NCBI GenBank assembly: GCA_037441725.1
Contig: JBBIRT010000060.1
Location: forward strand, 1 to 19,887
Source of the DNA: JBBIRT01 sp037441725
GTDB taxonomy: Bacteria; Desulfobacterota; BSN033; UBA1163
Direction: 5' to 3'
DNA length: 19,887 nt
Numbering within the stretch: position 1 is the stretch's first letter; every line of letters begins with the position of its first letter. The translations under genes and the position numbers were made by a program. The notes below the pieces were generated by a model. It saw nothing but the letters and a program-made list of their open reading frames with translations. It was not told the DNA's origin and did no database searches. Below, one piece after another: positions 7,885 to 16,032 of the stretch.

Positions 7885-9255
7885 CTGAAGGTTCTTCTCA
7901 TCAATCCTCCTCCCTCTGGAACATTGAAGGCAACAGGAGTTCTTTTTCCTCCTTTGGGTCTCCTCTATGTTGCAGCGTATGCAGAGAAGGAAGGTCATCA
8001 GGTGAGGGTGAGAGACTTTGCCGTTCGGAAGAAGCGAGATGCGATCGATTTTAAAGAATTCGATGTGGTAGGAATCTCTACGGATACCACCCGTCATCGA
8101 ACCGCCCTCAAATTGGCTAAGAAAGCCAAGGAGAAAGGTTGTACGGTTGTGATGGGAGGCCCTCATCCTGGCTATGTGGATCAAGAAATTCTTTCAACAA
8201 AGAAGGTGGATTTCATTGTCCATGGGGAAGGGGAGGTCACTTTCTCGGAGTTGTTGTCTGTTTTACAAAAGGGGAAAGCCAATCTTCGATCTATACCGGG
8301 GATTAGCTTTCTCTCCAACGGTCAACTCACAAGAACCCCTCCAAGACCTTTCATTGAAGATCTGGACAGCCTCCCTATGCCTGCTCGTCATCTTATTTCT
8401 ATGGATGATTATCGAAGGACCAAATTGGGAGATCGTGAGATCACTCCAGTCGTCACCAGCCGAGGATGCCCATACCAATGTGCCTTCTGCGCTTCTTCTC
8501 ATTTCTTTGGTAAGAAGATAAGGCTGAGAAGCCTTGCCTCTGTTCTAAAGGAGATTGAAGAGATCTATCACCATTATCATTTCAATGCCGTGGCCTTTGT
8601 GGATGATACCTTTAACCTCCATCCCCAAAGGGTGATTGAAATTTGTCATGGGATCAGAGAAAAGGGTTTGGATCTCTGGTGGTGGTGCTTATCCCGGGTG
8701 GATCTGCTTCTCAAAAATGAAGAGATGATCAGAGAGATGGTCAAGGCAGGGGCAAAGTCCGTTTTCATTGGGGTTGAATCCTTTCATCCTGAGACCCTTG
8801 AAGAATTAAGGAAAGGGATTGATGTTGAGAACACGGTCCAAGCCGTGGAGATGCTCAAAAGGAATGGCTTAGAGATTCATGCCGCCTATATCCTCGGAGG
8901 GCTCCATGAAACCTCCAAAATGATCCATCAAACGATCCAGTTTGCCAAGAGACTGGATACCAATGTCGCCCAGTTTTCTATTCTTACTCCTTATCCAGGT
9001 ACAGCGATCTATGAGGAGGTAAAAAATCGAATCTTTAAATGGAGGGCTCCCTGGTCCTTTTTTGATATGCAGCACTTAGTCTTTAAACATGATCATCTTT
9101 CATTTATTCGAATGGAGTGGCTTCTTCTCAAAGCCCATATCCTTTACTATACCCGATCCAAAAAGGCCATTCTGGACATCTGGCATCATATCCGGAAGCA
9201 TCATTTGAACCTTCCGACCCTGCTTCGATTCTTAAAGGACTATTTTTGGGGTTAA
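7885..9255 (+). CDS. B12-binding-domain radical SAM enzyme, apparent CTG start
   Basis: This is a class B-type radical SAM protein: an N-terminal Rossmann-like cobalamin-binding domain, a radical SAM barrel and a short C-terminal extension. From base 7885 the frame reads CTG, then KVLLINPPP, the usual first strand of this family. AGGAG at 7874-7878 is ideally spaced before the CTG, and the frame closes at a TAG at 7873. The next conventional start (TTG 7924) would delete this strand. Counted from CTG the protein has 456 aa. The cluster motif is Cys195-x3-Cys199-x2-Cys202 (RGCPYQCAFC). The cobalamin domain lacks DxHxxG, as is usual for this class, but has GGPHPGY and GEGE. The substrate cannot be read from sequence; relatives carry out methylations, ring closures and lipid modifications. 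No biosynthetic partners lie next to it. Confidence 0.85.
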   Translation: MKVLLINPPPSGTLKATGVLFPPLGLLYVAAYAEKEGHQVRVRDFAVRKKRDAIDFKEFDVVGISTDTTRHRTALKLAKKAKEKGCTVVMGGPHPGYVDQEILSTKKVDFIVHGEGEVTFSELLSVLQKGKANLRSIPGISFLSNGQLTRTPPRPFIEDLDSLPMPARHLISMDDYRRTKLGDREITPVVTSRGCPYQCAFCASSHFFGKKIRLRSLASVLKEIEEIYHHYHFNAVAFVDDTFNLHPQRVIEICHGIREKGLDLWWWCLSRVDLLLKNEEMIREMVKAGAKSVFIGVESFHPETLEELRKGIDVENTVQAVEMLKRNGLEIHAAYILGGLHETSKMIHQTIQFAKRLDTNVAQFSILTPYPGTAIYEEVKNRIFKWRAPWSFFDMQHLVFKHDHLSFIRMEWLLLKAHILYYTRSKKAILDIWHHIRKHHLNLPTLLRFLKDYFWG

Positions 9256-9373
9256 TTTTAGAACATTCATCATCAATCTGTGACCTCCCTCCTTTTAGAA
9301 CTGGATGGAAGTGACTCAGAGAGGGGATTACTCTTCCATGGAGTCGAAGAATGGGGAAAGAGTCAATTTAGGT

Positions 9374-9402
9374 TTTTCATTTCGGAGTTTTTATATTACA
9401 AT
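9374..9402 (+). promoter_or_regulatory. Weak sigma70-like promoter before the class II aldolase gene
   Basis: TTTTCA (9374-9379) and TACAAT (9397-9402) are separated by 17 bases and lie 43 bases before the ATG at 9445. The -10 matches 5 of 6 consensus positions and the -35 matches 4 of 6. The 189-base gap 9256-9444 holds no gene. GACTC/GAGTC arms near 9312-9345 could form a loose hairpin without a T tract, which I do not call a terminator. Confidence 0.35.
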
Positions 9403-9444
9403 GGGATTTAAGTAAAATTCACTGACTCAAATGGAGAAAGGATC

Positions 9445-10731
9445 ATGGAAAAAATTTCAAGAACCCATTTTGAAAAAGCCCTCGAGATCGGGAGACCCCC
9501 CAATGTAAAAAGACTTTTCCCCCATTCTAAAGCGCTGATTGTGAGTGGAAAGGTGATCGATCGGGCCATGAGAGCAAAAGGAAAGGCAATGGCCATGGCT
9601 GCCAATGGAAGAAATCAATTTATCATCCGGGGGGTTCTTCAGGCTGCTCAACGGGCCAATGCTGCAGTCATCATTGAGATTGCCAAATCAGAAGGAGGAA
9701 CCAAGGCCTATTGTGCGGTGAACTACTGGAATATTGCCATGCTTGTTGATACGATATGTAATGAGCTCGGAATCACTATCCCTGTAGCCATCCATGCGGA
9801 CCATTATGGAATAAGGAATGAGGAAGATCTTGAAACGGCTAAGACAGAGATTCCAAGTTTCTTTGATGCTGGAATGACTTCAATTGCCATAGATGCCTCT
9901 CACCTTACCGATGATAAAAATCTTTTAGCCAACATTACCATCAATCCTTATATCCCGAAATGGGCAGGCCTTGAAACCGAGGTAGGAGAGATTAAAGGAG
10001 AGGAAGGCCTTTCCACTGTCGATGAGGCGCTCTTTCTCATCCAAGGGCTCAATGCCTACGAGATCTTTCCTGACTGGATTGCACTCAATAATGGGACGAC
10101 CCATGGCATTGAGGAAAAGGATTCAGGGATTCAGGTCCAGTTAACCGCAGAAATTCATTCTGCCTTAGAGAGATATAAAGTTTCAGGTGCTCAGCATGGA
10201 ACCTCCGGAAACAGCTCTGAAAAACTCCGTCAGATTGTTGCTCAGACCCATACCACAAAGGCGAATGTGGCTACCGCCCTTCAAATGATTTCATGGGGGG
10301 TTCAGGTCAATGATTATGGTAATGCGATATTAGATGAGGATGGGAATTTTACCAAGATGAGAGGGGAGGGGGTTTCGGAGGAGCTATGGTCTGAGATGGA
10401 GGCCTATGCCCGATCTAAGCATTGGAAGAAGGGGGATTATAAAAACCTTAACCTTCCATTCGAAAATAAATTGCTTGCACAACCCAAAGGAATCAGGGAT
10501 CGGGTGGTGAAGGGAGTCGCAGAGTTCGCATACAGGATGATGACAGAGGTGTTCAATTGTCAGGAGACCGCTCCCCTCGCCATCGAAACGATCTTAAAGG
10601 CAGGCTCTTATGACCTCGGGCCTAAGGTCACGCGTATTGAGGATCCTGAAGAGTGGACCGAAAGTAAGATCATTGATCGAGCTTCTCAACTAAAACGGGA
10701 TAGAGGGCCTTCAGGTCAGTTTGAGGATTGA
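9445..10731 (+). CDS. Class II (metal-dependent) fructose-bisphosphate aldolase family protein, long atypical form
   Basis: Class II aldolases reversibly cleave FBP or related ketose bisphosphates using a divalent metal. Visible motifs are HADH at 117-120 (catalytic Asp119 and metal ligand His120), GLETEVGEIKGEEG at 175-188 (the conserved acidic loop), NNGTTHG ending at 221 (metal ligand His220) and GAQHGTSGNSS (metal ligand His251). At 428 aa it is longer than most (about 285-360), with some 110 extra C-terminal residues. The usual N-x-D-T-[DE] phosphate-binding segment reads VNDYGN here (288-293). It therefore belongs to a divergent subgroup, and the substrate could be FBP or another sugar phosphate. 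The ATG at 9445 has GGAGAAAGG just upstream. It is the last plus-strand gene before the convergent junction and stands apart from the FBPA/ase at 5275. Confidence 0.85.
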   Translation: MEKISRTHFEKALEIGRPPNVKRLFPHSKALIVSGKVIDRAMRAKGKAMAMAANGRNQFIIRGVLQAAQRANAAVIIEIAKSEGGTKAYCAVNYWNIAMLVDTICNELGITIPVAIHADHYGIRNEEDLETAKTEIPSFFDAGMTSIAIDASHLTDDKNLLANITINPYIPKWAGLETEVGEIKGEEGLSTVDEALFLIQGLNAYEIFPDWIALNNGTTHGIEEKDSGIQVQLTAEIHSALERYKVSGAQHGTSGNSSEKLRQIVAQTHTTKANVATALQMISWGVQVNDYGNAILDEDGNFTKMRGEGVSEELWSEMEAYARSKHWKKGDYKNLNLPFENKLLAQPKGIRDRVVKGVAEFAYRMMTEVFNCQETAPLAIETILKAGSYDLGPKVTRIEDPEEWTESKIIDRASQLKRDRGPSGQFED

Positions 10732-10793
10732 TAAACTCTCTGCCTATTGCATCGCCCACCTTTTTACAGCCAAACGATGAACGGTGATTACCC
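10732..10793. other. Convergent intergenic junction
   Basis: This 62-base gap separates the plus-strand aldolase gene from the 3' end of the minus-strand transport operon. The only symmetry seen is a 5-bp CATCG/CGATG pair with a 20-base loop and no T tract, so I do not call a terminator for either strand. Confidence 0.5.
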
Positions 10794-11516
10794 TTAACCA
10801 CCCAGAAAGGCTTTTTGAACCTTTTCATCATTCATCAATTCATTCGTTTTACCCTTCAGAATGATCTGACCCACTTCTAATACATACAACATCTCTACAA
10901 GTTGAAAGGCCAATCCTGCATTTTGTTCTACCAAAAGGAGATCAATTCCATCATCATGTATTTCCTTTATCACGGTAGCTAAATTATCCACAACGATCGG
11001 AGCCAGCCCAAGTGATGGCTCATCCAGAAGAAGTAATTTGGGGTTAGCCATCAGCGATCGAGCAATCGCCAGCATCTGTTGTTCCCCTCCGCTTAAAGTC
11101 TCTGCCCTTTGATTCTGTCTCTCCTTTAACCTTGGAAAACGTTGAAAATTCTTTTCTATATCTCTTTTAATATTAATCTTATCATTTCTCAGATAAGCGC
11201 CAATTCGCATATTTTGGATGACACTCATATAGGGGAAGAGGCGCCTTCGTTCAGGGATTTGAACAATGCCCAATTGAACAATCTTATGTCCAGGTAGGGT
11301 ATCGATTCTATTATTTTGGAACCATATTTCACCTGAAGTGATTTGCACTAATCCAGAGATTGCCTTCAGGATAGTGCTTTTACCTGCACCATTGGCGCCG
11401 ATCAATCCGGTGATGGATCCTTTCCCGACCTCCAATGTGACCCCTTTAATAGCTTCAGCCTTGCCGTAATGGACCTTCACATCAAGTAATCGAAGGGAGT
11501 AATCTTTTTGTTCCAA
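10794..11516 (-). CDS. livF: LIV-family ABC transporter ATPase LivF (TTG start)
   Basis: This is one of the two cytoplasmic ATPases of a branched-chain-amino-acid/amide-type importer. The 240-aa protein shows Walker A GANGAGKST (40-48), the LivF-type Q-loop region with IPERRRLFP (88-95), signature LSGGEQQ (141-147), Walker B LLLLDEP (161-167) and VEQN (196-199) in place of the H-loop His, as is normal for LivF. The start is TTG at 11516, 35 bases inside livG. A Shine-Dalgarno AGGAGGT (11531-11537) lies 14 bases upstream, a long spacing. A stop closes the frame just above and no ATG is available, so translational coupling to livG is likely. It is the last gene of the eight-gene minus-strand cluster. 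Confidence 0.93.
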   Translation of the reverse strand: MEQKDYSLRLLDVKVHYGKAEAIKGVTLEVGKGSITGLIGANGAGKSTILKAISGLVQITSGEIWFQNNRIDTLPGHKIVQLGIVQIPERRRLFPYMSVIQNMRIGAYLRNDKINIKRDIEKNFQRFPRLKERQNQRAETLSGGEQQMLAIARSLMANPKLLLLDEPSLGLAPIVVDNLATVIKEIHDDGIDLLLVEQNAGLAFQLVEMLYVLEVGQIILKGKTNELMNDEKVQKAFLGG

Positions 11517-12255
11517 GGTAGGCCTGAATTACCTCCTGATTTTTCTGTATTTCTTCGGGTAAACCTCGAGCGATTTCCATACCAAAGTTCAATACGACTA
11601 TCCTATCACAGATTTTCATCACGGCCTGCATATTATGTTCTACAAGGAGAATGGCTGTTCCCTGTTTCCTGATCTCGCCAATAATCCCCAGAGTCTTTTC
11701 AACCTCTGAAGAATTCATACCTCCCAACGGTTCGTCTAATAAGAGGACTTTTGGTTTGGCCGCCAGGGCGATGGCGATTCCTAATAATTTTTGATGACCG
11801 TGAGAGAGATGACGGGCCATTTCATCCCTCTTATCCTCCAGTCCAACGAATTTCAAAATCTTCTCCGCTGATTGAGAGGTTTCATGATATTTATTCCGGT
11901 ATCCAGAGGTATTCCATATGGCTTCACATAAGCCAATCCCGGCATATAAATAAGAGGCTATTTCTATATTCTGAATCACATTAAAATTATGAAATATCCT
12001 ATCCAGTTGAAATGTCCTTATGATTCCCTTCATGGCAATCACATGTGGTTTTTGGCCAGTAATGTCTTTACCATTCAGTATCACCTTTCCCTCAGTAGGG
12101 CGAAGATAACCTGTAATTAAATTAAAGACGGTGGTTTTCCCAGCCCCATTTGGACCGATGAGACCCACTATCTCCCCTGAATTGACAATCAAGTTAAGAT
12201 GATTTACCGCTTGAACTCCTTTGAAATTTTTTGTCAGATTCTTAGTCTCAAGCAT
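11482..12255 (-). CDS. livG: LIV-family ABC transporter ATPase LivG
   Basis: This is the second ATPase of the importer. The 257-aa sequence has Walker A GPNGAGKTT (34-42), IIRTFQ as the Q-loop region (about 78-83), signature LSHGHQK (150-156, the LivG variant of LSGGQ), Walker B LLLDEP (171-176), GGMN immediately after it, and VEHNM with the H-loop His207. The middle insert (about 105-130) is shaped as in LivG/BraF proteins. It overlaps livM by 8 bases at its start and livF by 35 bases at its end. The ATG at 12255 lacks a strong Shine-Dalgarno, which fits coupling to livM translation. No residue essential for ATP hydrolysis is missing. Confidence 0.95.
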   Translation of the reverse strand: MLETKNLTKNFKGVQAVNHLNLIVNSGEIVGLIGPNGAGKTTVFNLITGYLRPTEGKVILNGKDITGQKPHVIAMKGIIRTFQLDRIFHNFNVIQNIEIASYLYAGIGLCEAIWNTSGYRNKYHETSQSAEKILKFVGLEDKRDEMARHLSHGHQKLLGIAIALAAKPKVLLLDEPLGGMNSSEVEKTLGIIGEIRKQGTAILLVEHNMQAVMKICDRIVVLNFGMEIARGLPEEIQKNQEVIQAYLGTKRLLPSIT

Positions 12256-13267
12256 TTCGCTTAACCCTATCTTGATAAACCATTCTTAATAGAAATCTCA
12301 TTTGGTGGGGCAAGTCAATCATGCCTTTGGGGAGCAAGAAGACGACAAGATATAATACGGCGACGAAAACTAAAGGTTGATATTCTTGAAATACCCGAGA
12401 TACTTCTGGAAGAAGTGTGAGGACAAATGCCCCAATGACGGCCCCAATAAATCGATCTGTTCCGCCAACGATCATATAGATCAATAAATAAATGCTATGG
12501 AAAAGCCCAAATGAATCGGGATTTAAAATTCCCCAATAGTGTGCATAAAAGCCCCCTGCCAGCCCGGCAATAAAACAACCCATACAGAATATGATAGCTT
12601 TGGATCTTGCCACATTGATACCAATGCTGGCAGCCAGAGACTCATCTTGGGAGATGGCCTTTAAGGTCATACCTATATAAGAACGATCTAAGCTGTAAAG
12701 AAAAATGAGCACGACAACCATCAATATCAATGCCAAATATAGATTTGGTAGCTTGTTATTGAAATCTATCCCAATTCCAAATACTGTTGTGGTCCCAAAG
12801 GAAGGAATATTGATAATACCAGTCGTCCCTCCTGTAAGGGACCTCCATTCTGATGTTACCAAGGTAACTACAATTCCCAAAAACATGGTTAACATGGAGA
12901 AATAGACCGTCCTTACCCTCGTAATAGGATAAGCGATTATCCCAGCCACCATAAGAGCAGCTAATCCCCCGATCAACATGGAGAGGTATGGGGAAAATCC
13001 TAATCTCATCGCGATGAGGGTTGAGGTGTAGGCTCCGATACATTTAAATCCTGCATGGCCTATGGAGACTTGACCTGTTACAGCAATGGCACGCAAGCTG
13101 CAGGTTAAGATAATGTTGATTACACTGAGAATGAGAATATGGAGGTAATACTCGCTTTTAATGAATACAGGGATGATAAAAATAATAAGAATTAGAAATA
13201 GATAACCCCAATGTTTATTCAATTTCATTCTTCCTAATTCTCCAGCCTCCGATTTCTCATCATTCAT
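12248..13267 (-). CDS. livM: LIV-family ABC transporter permease LivM
   Basis: LivM is one of the two membrane-spanning subunits of the importer. It is strongly hydrophobic with about eight to ten predicted membrane helices, and it contains GQVSIGHAGF, the family hallmark, early in the protein. The ATG at 13267 overlaps livH by 8 bases and gives 339 aa. A second ATG at 13228 would remove 13 charged residues, giving MKLNKHWGYLFLIL, which puts the first membrane helix closer to the N-terminus. A purine-rich AGGAAG precedes the second ATG, so that start is about equally plausible. The C-terminal segment with LLPKGMIDLP resembles LivM tails. The solute specificity is set by the binding protein at 16130, not by this subunit. 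Confidence 0.93.
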   Translation of the reverse strand: MNDEKSEAGELGRMKLNKHWGYLFLILIIFIIPVFIKSEYYLHILILSVINIILTCSLRAIAVTGQVSIGHAGFKCIGAYTSTLIAMRLGFSPYLSMLIGGLAALMVAGIIAYPITRVRTVYFSMLTMFLGIVVTLVTSEWRSLTGGTTGIINIPSFGTTTVFGIGIDFNNKLPNLYLALILMVVVLIFLYSLDRSYIGMTLKAISQDESLAASIGINVARSKAIIFCMGCFIAGLAGGFYAHYWGILNPDSFGLFHSIYLLIYMIVGGTDRFIGAVIGAFVLTLLPEVSRVFQEYQPLVFVAVLYLVVFLLPKGMIDLPHQMRFLLRMVYQDRVKRNA

Positions 13268-14114
13268 GACCCAAAAATCCTTGAGGCTTAATGATCAGAA
13301 TGAGAACGATGATCGTAAAACCGATGATTGACGCCACTGTTGTATTTGATCCAAGAGGGACCAGACCGTCAATGAGACCCAAAAGCAGTCCTCCTATCAC
13401 AGCTCCCCAGATACTGCCTAAACCACCGAGAATGATTACTGCAATTCCCTTCTCCATCGCATAACTTCCCATCACTGGTTGTACCCCAAATATTGCACCC
13501 ATTAGGCCACCAGCTATAGCTGCCAAAGCACAACCTATCGCCATACTCATCATAGAGACACGGTTAACATCTATTCCTTGCAACGTAGCGGCTTCTATAT
13601 CCTGAGAGGTAGCGATCATCGCTTGTCCCATCTTGGTTCCCCGGATGAATAGGAAAAGGATAAATACTAAAATGATACCTGTGATAACCGATAAAGCTCT
13701 TTCCCAGGGTATTTTAATATTCCAGATATTCAAGGAACCAGGTATCGTAGTGGGAATCCACTTATCTTGAGTACCAAAACCTATTGCAGCAATAGTTTGC
13801 AAAAGCAAAATGAGTCCAATCGCAACAATAATACTCCCATCAATCTGTCCTCGAAATCGGCTAAATAAGAATTTTTCAAGGATGATTCCTACGAGGCTCA
13901 TCACGATCGCTGAGAAAAATAGTGCGACGAAAACATTTAGACCAAAAACAACAGAGAACCAGTATGTACAATAAGCCCCGAGCATATAAATTTCCCCATG
14001 AGCAAATTGTACAATCCGCATAATGCTGAAGACGATGGTCAACCCCAATGCTACGAGTATATAGATCCACCCCATCACCAAACCATTAAATATTCCCTGC
14101 CATACCGTTTCCAT
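13260..14114 (-). CDS. livH: LIV-family ABC transporter permease LivH
   Basis: LivH pairs with LivM to form the transmembrane channel. The 284-aa protein has about eight hydrophobic helices. Family blocks include NGLVMGWIYILVALGLTIVF near the N-terminus, QFAHGEIYMLGAY, a GIDVNRV-type cytoplasmic loop after about residue 180, and AVIILGGLGSIWGAVIGG near the C-terminus, a hallmark of LivH/LivM permeases. Its start lies 70 bases after the stop of the hydrolase-fold gene. That gap holds no clear promoter, so it is probably co-transcribed. Finding an enzyme gene between binding protein and permease is an unusual arrangement for a LIV operon and suggests a functional link. Confidence 0.94.
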   Translation of the reverse strand: METVWQGIFNGLVMGWIYILVALGLTIVFSIMRIVQFAHGEIYMLGAYCTYWFSVVFGLNVFVALFFSAIVMSLVGIILEKFLFSRFRGQIDGSIIVAIGLILLLQTIAAIGFGTQDKWIPTTIPGSLNIWNIKIPWERALSVITGIILVFILFLFIRGTKMGQAMIATSQDIEAATLQGIDVNRVSMMSMAIGCALAAIAGGLMGAIFGVQPVMGSYAMEKGIAVIILGGLGSIWGAVIGGLLLGLIDGLVPLGSNTTVASIIGFTIIVLILIIKPQGFLGHE

Positions 14115-14184
14115 TTCGTCAGCCTTGCGATATTTAATCTACAGTTAACGATTTTGAAAATACATTGTCATGATAATTTAGATT

Positions 14185-15990
14185 TCATTTCTCGGTAAAA
14201 CGGGGTGCACCTGGGACGGCATCTCTTAAAGGGGATTCTACTGGTGTGATTTCAAGGGCCTCTGGAATAATCGGTAAGAGCAAATGGGACGGATATTTAT
14301 CTCCATGGTATATCAGAACCTCATTTTTCAAGGGGGATAAAGGTCTTTCGACATATTTGGAAGAGCTATCCCAGGTGGAGTAGAGAGCATCATCGCATGC
14401 GATTTTTAGCCATATCCTGCATCCCTTTTTAAATGTCTTAAATATAGGCTGGAGCTCAATCTGAAACTCATAGACCGTATTTGGTTTCAATTCAATAGGA
14501 TTTCTGAAAGAATGCCATGGCATTCCAGGTTTAGACCTCTTTGCATCGACCTCTCTAAATTTGGCTTTAAGGCATCCCCAACTCCATATCTGAACTTCAT
14601 CGGGTGTCCATTGGTCAGTCACTTCAGGTTTGATTTCAGGATCTCCTGTTACCGGGTTAAGGGGGATGCCCTCAGGGACCATCTCTCCCATCTTTACAAA
14701 AAATGACCAATCCGTAGTAACTTCTTCAGTGGTTGAAGCATAAAGAGTAAGACTAACAGGACCCCAAACCCTTAAATCCTCTTCAAGAGGGAGGGTGGTA
14801 TAAACAACAAAATGTTTTTGATCGCTTTCATTAGAATTCGATTCTGGATCAGATTTTCCTTTTTTTCTCTGTTCAAGAAACCTTCCATAAGAAGCGATCA
14901 TTTGGGTATTTAAACCAATATTATGAAAAACCAGTGGTTTTTCTTCTCTATGCCCTTTATTCTTACTGATCAATCCAAATTCTGATGATCCGTCTTTACT
15001 ATGTAAATAATATTTTTCCCATTTGGTTCGTGCCAGTGGATATTCATTCTCATATCGCCATTTTCCTGTCCCATTATCATAAATAGCGATCTCCGGCTCA
15101 TCCATAATACCCGTGTCAATTCCCTTCAACCAGTAATCCAACCATCTGAGAATATATTGATTGAAAGATGTGGTTTCAAAAATCCAGGGCTGATAGTTTT
15201 CATTTGTCCAAGGAGTGATGACCAATTTCTTTGGAGATTTTATATCTCCATAGGATCTCAAATGATAATAAGCATGCAACCGGTTAGGCGTATTAACAAT
15301 GTTTAATATCGGGGCCTTTATCTTTTTTATTGTTCTCCACCCTCCACCATGCTCCCACCAAAACGGCCCATCTTCATTGTTTGAAAAAATTTCTGCCATA
15401 ATATTTTGGGGCATCTTCTTACCTGGAATTGGTCCTGGCCAGATGGCTCCTTGCATGATTGTTGAGATCAATTGAAGCACAAAAGGTCTCCGTAAGATCC
15501 CCCCAGGATAACAAAGTCCCCTGTAATTATCGGTGGTTGCAAGCACAACCAGGGCTTTCAGATGGGGAGGGTTGAGGGGGGCAGTGATCCATTGCATTAC
15601 ACCATATCCGGATGCTCCCATCATAGCCACATTGCCGTTACACCATGGCTGCCTGGCAATCCACTCTATGATATCATAGCCATCCTGAGCTGCTTTCAAC
15701 CCATGAAATGAGAATTGGCCCTGTGAAAAACCAATGCCTCTTTCAGCAGCTTGTACGCATACATATCCATTTGGGCAGTAAAATGCTGGCTTGGCACTCT
15801 CAAAAAATCGCTCTTTCTGGAATGGGGAATAGGCAAAAATAGCAGGCCATGGGCCTTTTCCATTGGATGGTCTGTAAACATCAACAGCAACCTTTATACC
15901 ATCCCTCATTCTAACCAGGACATTCTTCTCGAGAATCACTCCATCAGGAGCAGGGGCTGGATAGAACACGTCATATTTTTTTCTCTTCAT
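14185..15990 (-). CDS. CocE/NonD-family hydrolase-fold protein (X-Pro dipeptidyl-peptidase S15 type), degenerate catalytic site
   Basis: The 601-aa protein has the CocE/S15 layout: an alpha/beta-hydrolase domain (about 1-290) and a C-terminal jelly-roll domain (about 310-590). Family members hydrolyse esters, amides or N-terminal dipeptides. The serine elbow is GASGYG with Ser127 (GxSxxG as in CocE), and the ERGIGFSQGQF block matches the family RG-x-G-x-S-x-G segment. In contrast, the GWYD-like segment carrying the acid reads NTPN (Asn236), the GPWTH-like segment carrying the base reads TPWTN (Asn263), and the TPYxK oxyanion Tyr reads SPFQK (Phe57). It may be inactive, use another mechanism or bind without hydrolysis. 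No signal peptide is present, so it is cytoplasmic. AAGGAAG precedes the ATG. It sits between the binding-protein and permease genes. Confidence 0.85.
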   Translation of the reverse strand: MKRKKYDVFYPAPAPDGVILEKNVLVRMRDGIKVAVDVYRPSNGKGPWPAIFAYSPFQKERFFESAKPAFYCPNGYVCVQAAERGIGFSQGQFSFHGLKAAQDGYDIIEWIARQPWCNGNVAMMGASGYGVMQWITAPLNPPHLKALVVLATTDNYRGLCYPGGILRRPFVLQLISTIMQGAIWPGPIPGKKMPQNIMAEIFSNNEDGPFWWEHGGGWRTIKKIKAPILNIVNTPNRLHAYYHLRSYGDIKSPKKLVITPWTNENYQPWIFETTSFNQYILRWLDYWLKGIDTGIMDEPEIAIYDNGTGKWRYENEYPLARTKWEKYYLHSKDGSSEFGLISKNKGHREEKPLVFHNIGLNTQMIASYGRFLEQRKKGKSDPESNSNESDQKHFVVYTTLPLEEDLRVWGPVSLTLYASTTEEVTTDWSFFVKMGEMVPEGIPLNPVTGDPEIKPEVTDQWTPDEVQIWSWGCLKAKFREVDAKRSKPGMPWHSFRNPIELKPNTVYEFQIELQPIFKTFKKGCRIWLKIACDDALYSTWDSSSKYVERPLSPLKNEVLIYHGDKYPSHLLLPIIPEALEITPVESPLRDAVPGAPRFTEK

Positions 15991-16016
15991 GATCTTCCTT
16001 TCGAATTATATTTTGA

Positions 16017-16032
16017 CTATCCTATAGGATAG
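16017..16032. promoter_or_regulatory. 16-bp perfect palindrome upstream of the hydrolase-fold gene
   Basis: CTATCCTATAGGATAG is its own reverse complement and lies 26 bases before the ATG of the minus-strand gene starting at 15990, in a 139-base gap. It has no flanking T tract, so it is not a terminator. It could be an operator for a dimeric regulator, an mRNA processing site or chance. No second copy was seen in the window. Confidence 0.35.

Noticed and set aside
10732..10793. Bidirectional terminator in the convergent gap
   Set aside because: Only a 5-bp pair with a 20-base loop and no T tract, so support is insufficient.
11598..11608. Second partial match (GACTATCCTAT) to the palindrome at 16017
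   Set aside because: It is only a half-site inside livG coding sequence without symmetry, so most likely chance.
13998..14198. Plus-strand 66-codon ORF spanning the livH to hydrolase-fold gap
   Set aside because: Most of it is antisense to livH, no Shine-Dalgarno was found, and the product resembles nothing.
16005..16010. TATAAT on the minus strand as a -10 element for the hydrolase-fold gene
   Set aside because: It has no -35 at the right distance, and the start of transcription would fall inside the ribosome binding site about ten bases before the ATG.
15751..16032. Plus-strand 93-codon ORF ending in the 16-bp palindrome
   Set aside because: It is largely antisense to the hydrolase-fold gene, and its stop only happens to fall in the palindrome.
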